The notes: generated from the letters alone by a model not told the origin. A stretch of 64,000 bases of DNA from Thermomonas paludicola (GCF_024498955.1 NZ_CP093311.1:1612001-1676000), one strand, 5' to 3'. Shown: positions 39,814-48,450, counted from the first letter of the stretch. Numbers and translations: made by a program.

Positions 39814-41019
39814 TCAATCCATCAGGAAACTGCGACCAGCAGCCAGTGGGGGCAGGCCGAGATGGGTGGCGATGCCCTGCCCCAAATCGGCGAAACTGTC
39901 GCGCCGCCCCAATGCGCGCGGCGCCAGGCCGGGGCCAAACGCGAGCAGCGGCACGCATTCGCGCGTGTGGTCGCTGCCCGGCCACGTGGGGTCGCAGCCG
40001 TGGTCGGCGCTCAGCACCAGCAAGTCGCCATTGCGCAGTACATCCAGCAGCTCCGGCAGGCGCGCATCGAAGTGTTCAAGTGCCGCGCCATAGCCAAGCG
40101 GGTCGCGGCGATGCCCGTACACACTGTCGAAATCCACGAAATTGGTGGCCACCAGCGCGCCATCACCGGCCTGCGCCAGCGCCTGCAGGGTGGCATCGAA
40201 CAGCGCGTCATGCCCGCTGGCCGGCAGTTTCCTGGAAACACCGCGCGCGGCGAAAATGTCGCTGATCTTGCCCACCGCAATCACCTCGCCGGCCGCCGCG
40301 CATACCGCATCCAGCAGGGTGGGCGCCGGTGGCGGCAGCGCGTAGTCGCGGCGATTCCCGGTCCTGTGGAACCCGCTGGCCGCATCGCCGGTGAACGGCC
40401 TGGCAATGACCCGGCCGATGTTCCAGGGCGCCAGCAATTCGCGGGCGAGCTGGCAGAGTTCCAGCAGACGCCCCAGCCCGAAATGCTCCTCGTGCGCCGC
40501 GATCTGCAACACCGAGTCCGCCGAGGTATAGACGATGGGCTTGCCGCTGGCGACATGCTCGGCGCCAAGCCTTGCCATGATCTCGGTACCCGAGGCATGG
40601 CAGTTGCCCAGCACGCCGGGAAGCGTGCCGCGCTCGATCAGCGCTTCCAGCAGCGCCGGGGGGAAGGTAGTTTCCGTTGCCTCGAACACGCCGAAGGGCC
40701 GTTCAAGCACCACCCCTGCGCTTTCCCAATGGCCAGAGGGCGTGTCCTTGCCGCAGGCGCGCTCAGCCATGCAGCCCCACAGCGCCGCAGGTGCGGGCGC
40801 TGCCTCGAAACCCGCCGCAACCTGCCCGGTGGCCAGCGCATGCGCCTGCGGCAAGCCCATCCGGGTCAGGGTTGGCAGGCGCAGCGGGCCGCGCGCTGCC
40901 GCCGCGCAGGCGCCGGCAATATGGCCGAAGGTATCGGCACCGGCATCACCATAGGCAGCGGCATCGGGTGCGTTGCCCACGCCCAGCGAGTCCAGCACCA
41001 GCCAGATCGCACGCGCCAT
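39814..41019 (-). CDS. deoB: Phosphopentomutase
   Basis: Interconverts (deoxy)ribose 1- and 5-phosphate. 401 residues with alkaline-phosphatase-fold metal sites: LVLDSLGVGNAPDA (first Asp), GKDTPSGHWE with the phosphorylated Thr, NFVDFDSVYGHRRDP, and the C-terminal metal ligands VLSADHGCDPTWPGSDHTRE (landmark). 3 bp after deoC and 5 bp before deoD. Confidence 0.96.
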   Translation of the reverse strand: MARAIWLVLDSLGVGNAPDAAAYGDAGADTFGHIAGACAAAARGPLRLPTLTRMGLPQAHALATGQVAAGFEAAPAPAALWGCMAERACGKDTPSGHWESAGVVLERPFGVFEATETTFPPALLEALIERGTLPGVLGNCHASGTEIMARLGAEHVASGKPIVYTSADSVLQIAAHEEHFGLGRLLELCQLARELLAPWNIGRVIARPFTGDAASGFHRTGNRRDYALPPPAPTLLDAVCAAAGEVIAVGKISDIFAARGVSRKLPASGHDALFDATLQALAQAGDGALVATNFVDFDSVYGHRRDPLGYGAALEHFDARLPELLDVLRNGDLLVLSADHGCDPTWPGSDHTRECVPLLAFGPGLAPRALGRRDSFADLGQGIATHLGLPPLAAGRSFLMD

Positions 41020-41022
41020 CGC

Positions 41023-41766
41023 TCAACGCTCCGATTCAGCGAGGATGGCGTCGAACAGCGTGCTGGCACCGATGCGGAAATGCGCGGGCGTCGCCCACGC
41101 CGCACCCAGCCGCCCATCGACCAAGGCCAGGTATTCGTGCGCATCGGCCAGTGTGCGGATGCCGCCGGCAGCCTTGAAGCCGCAGGTACCGCCGCGCTCG
41201 GCAATCGCATCCAGCATGATCGCCGCAGCCGCCAGCGTGGCATTGACCGGCACCTTGCCGGTGGATGTCTTCAGAAAGTCCACGCCGACATCCAACCCGA
41301 TGTCACTGGCCTGGCGGATCAAGTCCGGCCGCGCCAGCTCACCGGTTTCCAGGATCAGCTTCATTGCGATATCAGGCCCGCACGCCGCGCGGCAAGCGTC
41401 CACGCCAGCCCGCGCACTCGCGGCATCGCCGGCCTTGAGCGCCCGCCACGCCAGAACCATGTCGATTTCGTCGGCCCCGGCGGCAATCGCACGCTGGGTT
41501 TCCCGCGCGACGCGCCGGGAATCAGCGCCGCCGTCGGGAAAATTCACCACGGTCGCCACCTTGACCGACGTTCCTGCCAGCGCTTCCCGTGCCGTGGTGA
41601 CGTGCTCGGGGTACACGCACACCGCTGCAGGGACGCCATGCGGGGTGCGCGCGGCCGCGCACAGCGCGCGAATTCGTGCGGCCGTATCGCCCTCGCCCAG
41701 ACTGGTCAAATCCAGCAAGCCGAGCAAGCGGATGGCAAGCGTGTGATTGGATGCAGGCATGGGCAT
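41023..41766 (-). CDS. deoC: Deoxyribose-phosphate aldolase
   Basis: Class I aldolase cleaving deoxyribose 5-phosphate to acetaldehyde and glyceraldehyde 3-phosphate. 247 residues. Schiff-base Lys in VDFLKTSTGKVP, the second Lys in GFKAAGGIRT, and the general-base Asp in EIDMVL. The start may be at 41766 or two codons later (MPMPASN); neither has a clear ribosome site. First gene of the deo operon. No obvious DeoR/CytR operator is visible upstream. Confidence 0.95.
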   Translation of the reverse strand: MPMPASNHTLAIRLLGLLDLTSLGEGDTAARIRALCAAARTPHGVPAAVCVYPEHVTTAREALAGTSVKVATVVNFPDGGADSRRVARETQRAIAAGADEIDMVLAWRALKAGDAASARAGVDACRAACGPDIAMKLILETGELARPDLIRQASDIGLDVGVDFLKTSTGKVPVNATLAAAAIMLDAIAERGGTCGFKAAGGIRTLADAHEYLALVDGRLGAAWATPAHFRIGASTLFDAILAESER

Positions 41767-41953
41767 GGCCGTTCAGGGTTACGGCAGCCTAAAGGCGGGC
41801 TGCCGGCCATGCCTTGACCTGAGGCAAACCGGAGGGAACTTCGGCAGCGCGCCGCCGGCACATGGACAGGCGCACTGCCCGCCCCTGTGGCCGACACCTG
41901 ATTTTTAATTTTCGATGACGTAAACGTGTTTTGGCTGCTTTTATCCATTATTT

Positions 41954-41982
41954 TTGCAGAATTTCCATTTTTCGCATAAAAT
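41954..41982 (+). promoter_or_regulatory. Sigma-70 promoter for the small gene at 42015
   Basis: TTGCAG (41954-41959) and TAAAAT (41977-41982) are separated by exactly 17 bp in a strikingly AT-rich stretch. Transcription would start near 41989, leaving a leader of about 25 nt before the ATG at 42015, with AAAGGAG at 42004-42010. This is the best promoter match in the window. Confidence 0.75.
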
Positions 41983-42014
41983 AGCCACGCACTTCCGCAA
42001 CGCAAAGGAGACGC

Positions 42015-42224
42015 ATGGCCCGCAAGCCTACGAAGCCCGCCGTTGACGCTCGATCCATGAGCCAACAATCCATCGCCGATGACATCGCCCAGTTCCGCAA
42101 ACGCGGGGGCCGCATCGAAGTCCTGGGCAATACGCCACTGCGCAGCAAACCTGCAACGGCCTTCCACTCGCGCCCGGACCAGCGCAAGCCGCCCGCATTG
42201 ATCAAAAGCGTCACGTCCCGCTGA
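42015..42224 (+). CDS. Small basic protein with FRK-x-GG-x-IEVLG motif
   Basis: 69 residues: a basic N-terminus (MARKPTKPAVDARSMS), a core IADDIAQFRKRGGRIEVLGN, and a Pro/Lys/Arg-rich tail. Its own strong promoter and a perfect-looking ribosome site suggest high expression. The core is shared with the protein at 45576 and resembles the RGGK segment of SutA-like RNA-polymerase-binding proteins, but that is only a resemblance. Not functionally assigned. Confidence 0.75.
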   Translation: MARKPTKPAVDARSMSQQSIADDIAQFRKRGGRIEVLGNTPLRSKPATAFHSRPDQRKPPALIKSVTSR

Positions 42225-42374
42225 TCCGGCCTGTCACGCGGCGCAGGCGCAAGCCCTGTATCCGCGTGACATGGCGGATGGAATCGGCGATCAAGCGCTG
42301 CCTCGGCCCCTTTCCCGGACGCCGGGCGCAAGGATTTTCGGACCAGCTCCCGAATGGAGCTGATCAGGCCCTGC
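42225..42374. other. Intergenic region with hairpin between convergent genes
   Basis: CAGCTCC (42344-42350) pairs with GGAGCTG (42356-42362) around CGAAT; no U-tract follows on either strand. It probably separates the small gene at 42015 from the kinase gene ending at 42375. Nothing else recognisable. Confidence 0.35.
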
Positions 42375-43232
42375 CTAATCCTCTCCGGCTGCCGCTTCGC
42401 GGCCTTGTTGCCGGATCAGCGCCTCTTCGCGCGCATCGTTGATGGCGTCGCGCACGCTATCCAGATCAGGCGCGGATGCATCATGGATGAACACGCCGGT
42501 GAGCTCGCTGTCCGGACGCAGCTCGCCCGCCTCGAACAGCGCCCACATTTCCTCGCCGTACCAGGTCTCCAGCAACTCCGGCGCCCAGGCGCCCAGGCAG
42601 GCGGTGAGGTTGTTGACGTCGCGCAGCAGCATGGCGCGCGCGGCGTTGTTGCCGGCGGCGCTGACCACCTGCGGAAAATCGATCACCACCGGCCCATCCG
42701 GCGCCACCAGGACGTTGTAGGCCGACAGATCACCATGGATCAGGCCAACGCACAGCATCTTCACCACCTGCCGCATCAGGAAGCGGTGGAAGCCGCAGGC
42801 CTGGTCGTGCGACAGCTCCACTTCGCCCAGCCGCGGCGCGGAATGGCCGTCGGCATCCACCACCAGTTCCATCACCAGCACGCCGTGGAAATACCCGTAA
42901 GGCTCCGGCACGCGCACGCCGGCATCGCGCAGCTGGTACAACGCGTCAACCTCGGTGTTCTTCCACGCGATTTCCTGCTGCTTGCGCCCGTATTTGCTGG
43001 CTTTCCCGATCGCCCGCGCCTCGCGACTGCCGCGCACCTTGCGCCCCTCCTGGTACTGCACGCGCTGCTGGAAACTGCGCTGCGCCATGTCCTTGTACAC
43101 CTTGGCGCAGCGAATCTCATTGCCTGCGCGCACCACGTACACGGCGGCCTCCTTGCCACTTTTCAGCGGCCGCATGACCGCATCGATGACGCCGTCATCG
43201 ATGAGTGCTTGCAAGCCTGCGGGGGTTTTCAT
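42375..43232 (-). CDS. RIO1-like atypical serine protein kinase (PA4780 type)
   Basis: 285 residues with MKTPAGLQALIDDGVIDAVM at the N-terminus, as in the Pseudomonas PA4780 family. RIO features: ATP-binding SGKEAAVYVVRAG with Lys in IRCAKVYKD, catalytic loop GLIHGDLSAYNVLV and the metal-binding VVIDFPQVV. No transmembrane part. Bacterial targets are poorly known. Confidence 0.88.
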   Translation of the reverse strand: MKTPAGLQALIDDGVIDAVMRPLKSGKEAAVYVVRAGNEIRCAKVYKDMAQRSFQQRVQYQEGRKVRGSREARAIGKASKYGRKQQEIAWKNTEVDALYQLRDAGVRVPEPYGYFHGVLVMELVVDADGHSAPRLGEVELSHDQACGFHRFLMRQVVKMLCVGLIHGDLSAYNVLVAPDGPVVIDFPQVVSAAGNNAARAMLLRDVNNLTACLGAWAPELLETWYGEEMWALFEAGELRPDSELTGVFIHDASAPDLDSVRDAINDAREEALIRQQGREAAAGED

Positions 43233-43352
43233 GGCATCTCGTGTCGAAAAAGTGCGGCATGCGGATCGAACGCATGGCCACGGGACGGAATCCGGGGCGG
43301 CTAGAGTGCCTGATCGCTACACTGCGTGTCCTGAAATCCCCGGCGTTTATTC

Positions 43353-44075
43353 ATGTCCGATCCGATCCGACTGGCAAAACGCGTCACCGAGCTGGCCCGA
43401 TGCTCGCGCATCGAAGCCGAGCAATACGTGGAAGGCGGCTGGGTGACCGTCAATGGACAGGTGGTGGAAGAGCCGCAGTGCATGGTCTCGGATGAAGCCA
43501 TCGAGATCGACGCCAATGCGCGGCTGCAAGCCACCGAGCCTGCCACCATCCTGCTGCACAAGCCGGCCGGTTTCGATGCCATCAGCGGCAGCAACCCTGC
43601 CGCCGCGCTGGTGTCGCCGGAATCACGCTGGGCCGACGACCCCAGTGGCATGCGCCTGCTGCAGCGGCATTTCCATCGACTAACGCCGCTGGTGCCGCTG
43701 GACAAGGACGCCAGCGGGCTGATGGTGCTGACCCAGGATGGGCGGGTATGGCGTCGCCTGACCGAAGATGGCGACGAGATCGAACAGGAGTTCGTGGTCG
43801 AGGTGTCCGGCGAGATCGCAGCCTGGGGCCTGCGTCGGCTCAATCATGGCCTGAACTACAACGGCCGCGCCCTGCCACCGTGCAAGGTCAGTTGGCAAAA
43901 CGAGATTCGCCTGCGCTTTGCAATCAAGGGCGTGCAAGGCGGGCAATTGCGGCATGTGTGCGCGCAAGTCGGGCTGGAGGTGGTGGCCATTCGCCGTCTC
44001 CGCATCGGCAAGATCCCGCTGGCAAAAATGCCGGTAGGCGCATGGCGCTACCTGCCGGTGGGCGAGCGCTTCTGA
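43353..44075 (+). CDS. RsuA/RluF-like RNA pseudouridine synthase
   Basis: 240 residues: S4 RNA-binding domain (about 1-60, SRIEAEQYVEGGWVTVNGQVV), then the RsuA-type catalytic domain with HKPAGFDAIS and the catalytic Asp in VPLDKDASGLMVLTQDGR. In most relatives the motif is GRLD; here the Arg is replaced by Pro (VPLD), see findings. The C-terminus has GGQLRHVCAQVGLEVVAIRRLRIG, normal for the family. Target site in rRNA or tRNA unknown. Confidence 0.85.
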   Translation: MSDPIRLAKRVTELARCSRIEAEQYVEGGWVTVNGQVVEEPQCMVSDEAIEIDANARLQATEPATILLHKPAGFDAISGSNPAAALVSPESRWADDPSGMRLLQRHFHRLTPLVPLDKDASGLMVLTQDGRVWRRLTEDGDEIEQEFVVEVSGEIAAWGLRRLNHGLNYNGRALPPCKVSWQNEIRLRFAIKGVQGGQLRHVCAQVGLEVVAIRRLRIGKIPLAKMPVGAWRYLPVGERF

Positions 44076-44105
44076 TCCGGCCTGCAACGCCCGCCCGCCG
44101 TCCTG

Positions 44106-44378
44106 TCAGAGGTGAAGCGGGGTGAGCGATGCATGCAGATGCGACGCCTCCAGCATGCTGCGCAACCTGGACTCCACCGCGCGCAGGTTGCCCAATTGCA
44201 GGGGCGCATACAGCGTGTAAATCGGCCGGTCACGCTGGCGCTCCATGGGGTCCTTGCGACTGACGCCGATATCCATCGTGCCGCTGGCTTGCGCCCACAA
44301 CGCGCGCAATGCACGCGGCCCGATGCTTTCGTCCTTGCCCAGCGTGAAATTGAACAACGCGACCTGGTGATTGGACAT
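44106..44378 (-). CDS. Conserved small protein, function unknown
   Basis: 90 residues from the ATG at 44378 (MSNHQVALFNFTLGKDESIG), with GGAG 8 bases upstream. Soluble, no cysteine, contains YTLYAPLQLGNLRAVESRLRSML, suggestive of a helical C-terminal half. The frame extends far upstream but overlaps the divergent promoter and methyltransferase. Not recognised. Confidence 0.6.
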   Translation of the reverse strand: MSNHQVALFNFTLGKDESIGPRALRALWAQASGTMDIGVSRKDPMERQRDRPIYTLYAPLQLGNLRAVESRLRSMLEASHLHASLTPLHL

Positions 44379-44587
44379 GCAAACACTCCATGCGGCACCC
44401 GAGTATGCGCGCTTGCCTGCGTTGCAACGCGCCGGTGCGTTCATGGCAGGGTCCGTTGCATTGGCGTAGGATGGTCGCAGGCCATCGCGCCACGCGCGTC
44501 CCGCCGACACTCCCTGCGTCGCGCGCTTCGCTCCCATCCACGCGTCCCATCTCGCGCCTGCGGGGTGACGCCCCTTCGGGAGCCCCC

Positions 44588-45250
44588 ATGCCGGGATACG
44601 ACGTTCGCACCATTCGCCATGCGGTAGACGGCCACGGCTACCACCTGCGCGTCCTGAGCGATCGCCAGCAGTTTTCGGATCCTGACGGCTACTGCGAACG
44701 GATGGGGATTTCATCGGCCCAGTGGAGCCTGTTCGGGCAACTGTGGCCGGCCGGCCAGCTGCTGGCGCAGGCGATGGCGCGGTTTGATTCGGCTGGCAAG
44801 CGCATCCTGGAACTGGGTTGCGGCATCGGCCTTGCCAGCCTGGTCCTGCAGCGGCGCGGCGCCGACATCGTGGCATCGGACCTGCATCCGCTGGCCGAAC
44901 CCTTCCTGGCCTACAACGCAGCGCTCAATGCGCTGCCCGCGCTGCATTACCGGCACATGCGCTGGGACGTGCCGCTGCCGACGCTGGGCCAGTTCGACGT
45001 CATCATCGCCAGCGACGTGCTCTACGAACGCGGCCATGCCGAACTGCTGGATTGCGTGGTGATGCGCCACGCGTGCGTCGCCGCCGAAGTGGTGGTCACC
45101 GACCCGGGGCGCGGCAACAGCGGGCGCTTCATCGGCCTGATGGCGAAACAGGGGTTCGGCGTCATCGAGCAACGTTGTCCGATGAACGACACGGACGTGG
45201 CGCCGTACCGGGGCCGCCTGCTGCACTTCCGGCGCGGGCTCAGCGCATGA
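44588..45250 (+). CDS. Class I SAM-dependent methyltransferase
   Basis: 220 residues from the ATG at 44588, preceded by GGGAG. Motif I ILELGCGIGLASLVLQRRGA near residue 71, acidic IVASDLHP, and FDVIIASDVLYE, the DxLY signature of METTL21/ETFB-lysine-type protein methyltransferases. A protein target is therefore plausible but unproven. Its stop overlaps the start of the YkgJ-like gene by 4 bp. Confidence 0.85.
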   Translation: MPGYDVRTIRHAVDGHGYHLRVLSDRQQFSDPDGYCERMGISSAQWSLFGQLWPAGQLLAQAMARFDSAGKRILELGCGIGLASLVLQRRGADIVASDLHPLAEPFLAYNAALNALPALHYRHMRWDVPLPTLGQFDVIIASDVLYERGHAELLDCVVMRHACVAAEVVVTDPGRGNSGRFIGLMAKQGFGVIEQRCPMNDTDVAPYRGRLLHFRRGLSA

Positions 45251-45561
45251 GCACCGCATCGGCCGACAAGCCCGACTGCGCCCATTGCGATGCCGTCTGC
45301 TGCCGCCTGACCGTGGTATTGATGCCGGAGGACGATGTGCCCTTCCGCCACACCACCGTGACCGAGCACGGCGTCACCGTGATGGCGCGCGACGAAGATG
45401 GCTGGTGCGTGGCGATCGACCAGGCCCGCATGTGCTGTTCCATCTACGAGCAACGGCCACAGATCTGCCGCAAGTTCGCCATGGCCGGCCCGTATTGCCT
45501 CGAAGTGCGCGCCGACTATCAAGACCGCACCTCACGCGGCATTCCGCTCACGCTTTACTGA
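45247..45561 (+). CDS. YkgJ/UPF0153-family cysteine cluster protein
   Basis: 104 residues with the Cys pattern of the YkgJ family: CAHCDAVCC near residue 11, then WCVAID, MCCSIYEQRPQICRKF and YCLEV. These proteins probably hold zinc or an iron-sulfur cluster; function unknown. The ATG overlaps the methyltransferase stop (ATGA), so both are translated together. Confidence 0.87.
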   Translation: MSTASADKPDCAHCDAVCCRLTVVLMPEDDVPFRHTTVTEHGVTVMARDEDGWCVAIDQARMCCSIYEQRPQICRKFAMAGPYCLEVRADYQDRTSRGIPLTLY

Positions 45562-45575
45562 CCCCAGGAGGCTCC

Positions 45576-45851
45576 ATGCCGCGCCCCAAGAAGCCCGCCC
45601 CCACCGACGTGCAAGCCACGCCTCCCGCATCCAAGACCAGCCATCTGTTCCAGACGCGCAAGCCAGCGGAGCGGGGCGGCGTGCTCACGCATGAGCGCAT
45701 CGCCGAACACATGGATGCCTTCCGCAAGTCGGGCGGTACCATTGAAGTGCTGGGCACCACTCGCGCGTTGTTACGCATCGGTCAGGACACGGAGGCAGCG
45801 CCTCCGACTGCCCCGACTGCCACGCCGGCCCCGCGCAAATCCACCCGTTGA
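45576..45851 (+). CDS. Small protein with FRK-x-GG-x-IEVLG motif (paralogue of 42015)
   Basis: 91 residues. A Pro/Ala/Lys-rich N-terminus (MPRPKKPAPTDVQATPPASK), then LTHERIAEHMDAFRKSGG followed by TIEVLGTT, and a disordered Ala/Pro/Thr tail. CAGGAGG sits 5 bases before the ATG. 14 bp after the YkgJ-like gene and 16 bp before the next small gene, so likely one operon. Function unknown. Confidence 0.75.
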   Translation: MPRPKKPAPTDVQATPPASKTSHLFQTRKPAERGGVLTHERIAEHMDAFRKSGGTIEVLGTTRALLRIGQDTEAAPPTAPTATPAPRKSTR

Positions 45852-45867
45852 TTCAAGGAGCCATCCG

Positions 45868-46080
45868 TTGCAAAAACCCAACTACGCGTTCGAAAAACGC
45901 CAGCGCGAGCTGGCCAAGAAGAAAAAGCAGGACGAGAAGGACGCCCGCAAGCGCGATGTGCGCGAGGCAAGCGAATCTTCTCCCACGCCCCCCGAAAACG
46001 TGCTGCCGCCCGCGCCCGCCGCCGAGCCCGCCCCGGCGCCGGCCGGCCCGCGTGTGCATCGACGCACGCCTGCCGGTTGA
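45868..46080 (+). CDS. Small Lys-rich protein with TTG start
   Basis: 70 residues. The start is the TTG at 45868, with AAGGAG 7 bases before; no ATG or GTG gives this conserved-looking beginning (LQKPNYAFEKRQRELAKKKK). A strongly basic helix is followed by an Ala/Pro/Glu-rich disordered tail. Probably nucleic-acid or ribosome associated, but this is inferred only from charge. Last gene of the 44588-46080 group; convergent with the feo operon. Confidence 0.65.
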   Translation: MQKPNYAFEKRQRELAKKKKQDEKDARKRDVREASESSPTPPENVLPPAPAAEPAPAPAGPRVHRRTPAG

Positions 46081-46093
46081 GGAACCCTGCGCT

Positions 46094-46327
46094 TCAACCG
46101 CAGCCGTTGCAGCCGCCGCAATCCTTGCCGCCGCCCTGCCCTGGCGGCGCGATTCGCCTTGCCAACGCACGCACCCAGCGCGGGCTGCCTTCGCGCATCA
46201 ACGGCAAGGCAATGGCGATGCGCAAGCGCCGGGAGGCATCGGGAAACTGCTTGTGCATCACCACGCCAGCACTGACCACGACGGCCAGCGCCACGACGAG
46301 GTACTGCAGCAGCAGGCCCGCATCCAT
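46094..46327 (-). CDS. Small membrane protein with Cys-rich tail after feoB
   Basis: 77 residues: one N-terminal membrane helix (LLQYLVVALAVVVSAGVVMH), a basic middle, and a C-terminus ending GGGKDCGGCNGCG with three cysteines. It starts 1 bp after the feoB stop. Small Cys-containing proteins after feoB (FeoC and unrelated substitutes) are common; this is not homologous to enterobacterial FeoC by eye. Possibly an accessory to ferrous iron transport. Confidence 0.75.
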   Translation of the reverse strand: MDAGLLLQYLVVALAVVVSAGVVMHKQFPDASRRLRIAIALPLMREGSPRWVRALARRIAPPGQGGGKDCGGCNGCG

Positions 46328-46328
46328 C

Positions 46329-48182
46329 TCAGCCGGCGCCCAGCAGCAATGCGATCTGGTAGGTCAGCAGCGACGCCAGATAAGCCAGCGCGAACAGATA
46401 GCCGGCGGCAAAGGCCGTCTGCTTCCACGAATGGGTTTCGCGGCGGATGGTGGCCAAGGTGGAAATGCACTGCGGTGCATAAATGAACCACACCAGCAGC
46501 GACAGCGCGGTGGCCAACGACCACTGCTGCTGGATGATGGGCGACAGTGCCTGCACTGCCGCATCGTCGCCGGTGGCCGACAGCGCATACACCGTGGCCA
46601 GCGACGACACCACCACCTCGCGCGCGGCCATGCCGGGAATCAGCGCGATGCAGATCTGCCAGTTGAAGCCGATCGGCGCGAACACCACGGTCATCCACTC
46701 GCCGATGCGGCCGGCGAAGCTGTAGTTGACCGCCGCCGCGGTGGCGCCTTCCGGCGCGGCGGGGAAGCTGAGCAGGAACCACAGCAGGATGGTCAGCGCG
46801 AGGATGATCCCGCCGACCCGCTTGAGGAAGATCATCGCGCGTTCCCACAGACCGATGCCCACGTCGCGCAGGTGCGGGATGCGGTAGGACGGCAACTCCA
46901 GCAGCAACGGATGCTCGCTCTTGTCGCGCCGCCACAGCTTCATCGTCCACGCCACCGCCAGCGCGCTGACGATGCCCGCCGCATACAAGCCAAACAACAC
47001 CAATCCCTGCTGGTTGAACCAGCCGACTTCGCGCTTCGGGACAAACGCCCCGATCAGCAACGTATAAACCGGCAACCGGGCCGAACAGGTCATCAGCGGC
47101 GCCACCAGGATGGTGGCAAGGCGATCGCGCGGATCCTGGATCGAACGCGTGGACATGATCCCCGGCACCGCGCACGCAAAGCTGGACAGCAGCGGGATGA
47201 AGCTGCGCCCCGACAGGCCGGCGGCGGCCATGACCCGGTCGAGCAGGAAGGCGGCGCGCGGCAGGTAGCCGGATTCCTCCAGCGCCAGGATGAAGGCGAA
47301 CAGCACCAGGATCTGCGGCAGGAAGACGATGACGCCACCGATGCCGGCGATGATGCCGTCCACCAGCAGGCTGCGCAGCGGGCCCTCCGGCAACACCGAG
47401 GCCACCAGCCCGGAAAACCAGGTGGTGGCGGCCTCGATCCCATCCATCATCGGCGTGGCCCAGGCATAGACGGCCTGGAAGATCAGGAACATCACCACGG
47501 CCAGCGCCAGCAGGCCAATCACCGGATGCAGCAGCCAGCGGTCCAGCACGTCGTCGATCTCGGCGGTGCGCCGCGGCATCCCGACCGCCAGCGTCAGCAG
47601 CCGCCGCACTTCCTCGTGCAGCGCCTCGTCGGCCATCGGCGCATGCGTGTCCGGTGGCGTCGCATGCAGCGTTTCCAGCCGATCCAGCAGCGCGCGCGCT
47701 CCACCACGCTGCACCGCCACGGTTTCCACCACCGGCACGCCCAGTTCGCGCTGCAGCACGTCCACATCGATGGCGATGCCGCGCCGACGCGCCGTATCCA
47801 TCATGTTCAAGGCCACCAGCATCGGCCGCCCCAACGCGCGCAGCTCCAGCGCGAAGCGCAGATGCAGGCGCAGGTTGGTGGCATCGATCACGCAAATCAG
47901 CAAATCCGGCGCGGCTTCGCCCGGATAAAACCCGCGGATCAGGTCACGGGTCACCGCCTCGTCCAGGCTCGCGGCATTCAGGCTGTAGGCGCCCGGCAGG
48001 TCCAGCACCGAATAGCTGCGCCCCGATGGCGCCAGCAACCGACCCTCTTTGCGCTCGACGGTCACGCCGGCATAGTTGGCCACTTTCTGGCGGCTGCCGG
48101 TCAGCAGGTTGAACAGCGCCGTCTTGCCGCAGTTCGGATTGCCGACCAGGGCGATGCGCTGGAACACCGCCGCCCCGCTCAT
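46329..48182 (-). CDS. feoB: Ferrous iron transporter FeoB
   Basis: 617 residues. N-terminal GTPase domain with G1 GNPNCGKTALFN near residue 14, switch regions with VANYAGVTVERKEG, G3 VLDLPGAYSL and G4 ALNMMD; then the membrane domain with two Gate motifs, including FLPQILVLFAFILALEESGY (landmark) and CAVPGIMSTRSI. Takes up Fe2+ across the inner membrane. Overlaps feoA by 4 bp. Somewhat shorter than the E. coli protein (773) because of the linker. Confidence 0.96.
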   Translation of the reverse strand: MSGAAVFQRIALVGNPNCGKTALFNLLTGSRQKVANYAGVTVERKEGRLLAPSGRSYSVLDLPGAYSLNAASLDEAVTRDLIRGFYPGEAAPDLLICVIDATNLRLHLRFALELRALGRPMLVALNMMDTARRRGIAIDVDVLQRELGVPVVETVAVQRGGARALLDRLETLHATPPDTHAPMADEALHEEVRRLLTLAVGMPRRTAEIDDVLDRWLLHPVIGLLALAVVMFLIFQAVYAWATPMMDGIEAATTWFSGLVASVLPEGPLRSLLVDGIIAGIGGVIVFLPQILVLFAFILALEESGYLPRAAFLLDRVMAAAGLSGRSFIPLLSSFACAVPGIMSTRSIQDPRDRLATILVAPLMTCSARLPVYTLLIGAFVPKREVGWFNQQGLVLFGLYAAGIVSALAVAWTMKLWRRDKSEHPLLLELPSYRIPHLRDVGIGLWERAMIFLKRVGGIILALTILLWFLLSFPAAPEGATAAAVNYSFAGRIGEWMTVVFAPIGFNWQICIALIPGMAAREVVVSSLATVYALSATGDDAAVQALSPIIQQQWSLATALSLLVWFIYAPQCISTLATIRRETHSWKQTAFAAGYLFALAYLASLLTYQIALLLGAG

Positions 48183-48427
48183 GCCCCCGTCCCGTTCACG
48201 CGCAGACGCACCCGCGCCGCTTCGGCGCGACGCAGGGCGAAGCGGGTGAAACCCACCTGCACCAACAGCGGCTCGGCGCCCAGCGGCCCGGCGGCGACCA
48301 CTTCAACGCTCTCCCCGGCCACGAAGCCCAACTCACGCAGGCGACGCGCCACCGGGTCGTTGGGCGCACGATCTTCCACGGAGTCCACGATGGCCGGTCT
48401 GCGCCTGGAGAGTTCGGTCAATCGCAT
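48179..48427 (-). CDS. feoA: Ferrous iron transport protein FeoA
   Basis: 82-residue SH3-like cytoplasmic protein that supports FeoB. Core REL-GFVAGESVEVVAAGPLGAEPL and VQVGFTRFALRRAEA are typical. First gene of feoA-feoB-(46094). A predicted Fur box lies 24 bp upstream. Confidence 0.92.
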   Translation of the reverse strand: MRLTELSRRRPAIVDSVEDRAPNDPVARRLRELGFVAGESVEVVAAGPLGAEPLLVQVGFTRFALRRAEAARVRLRVNGTGA

Positions 48428-48450
48428 CGAGGCCGCACCACGGTGAACAA

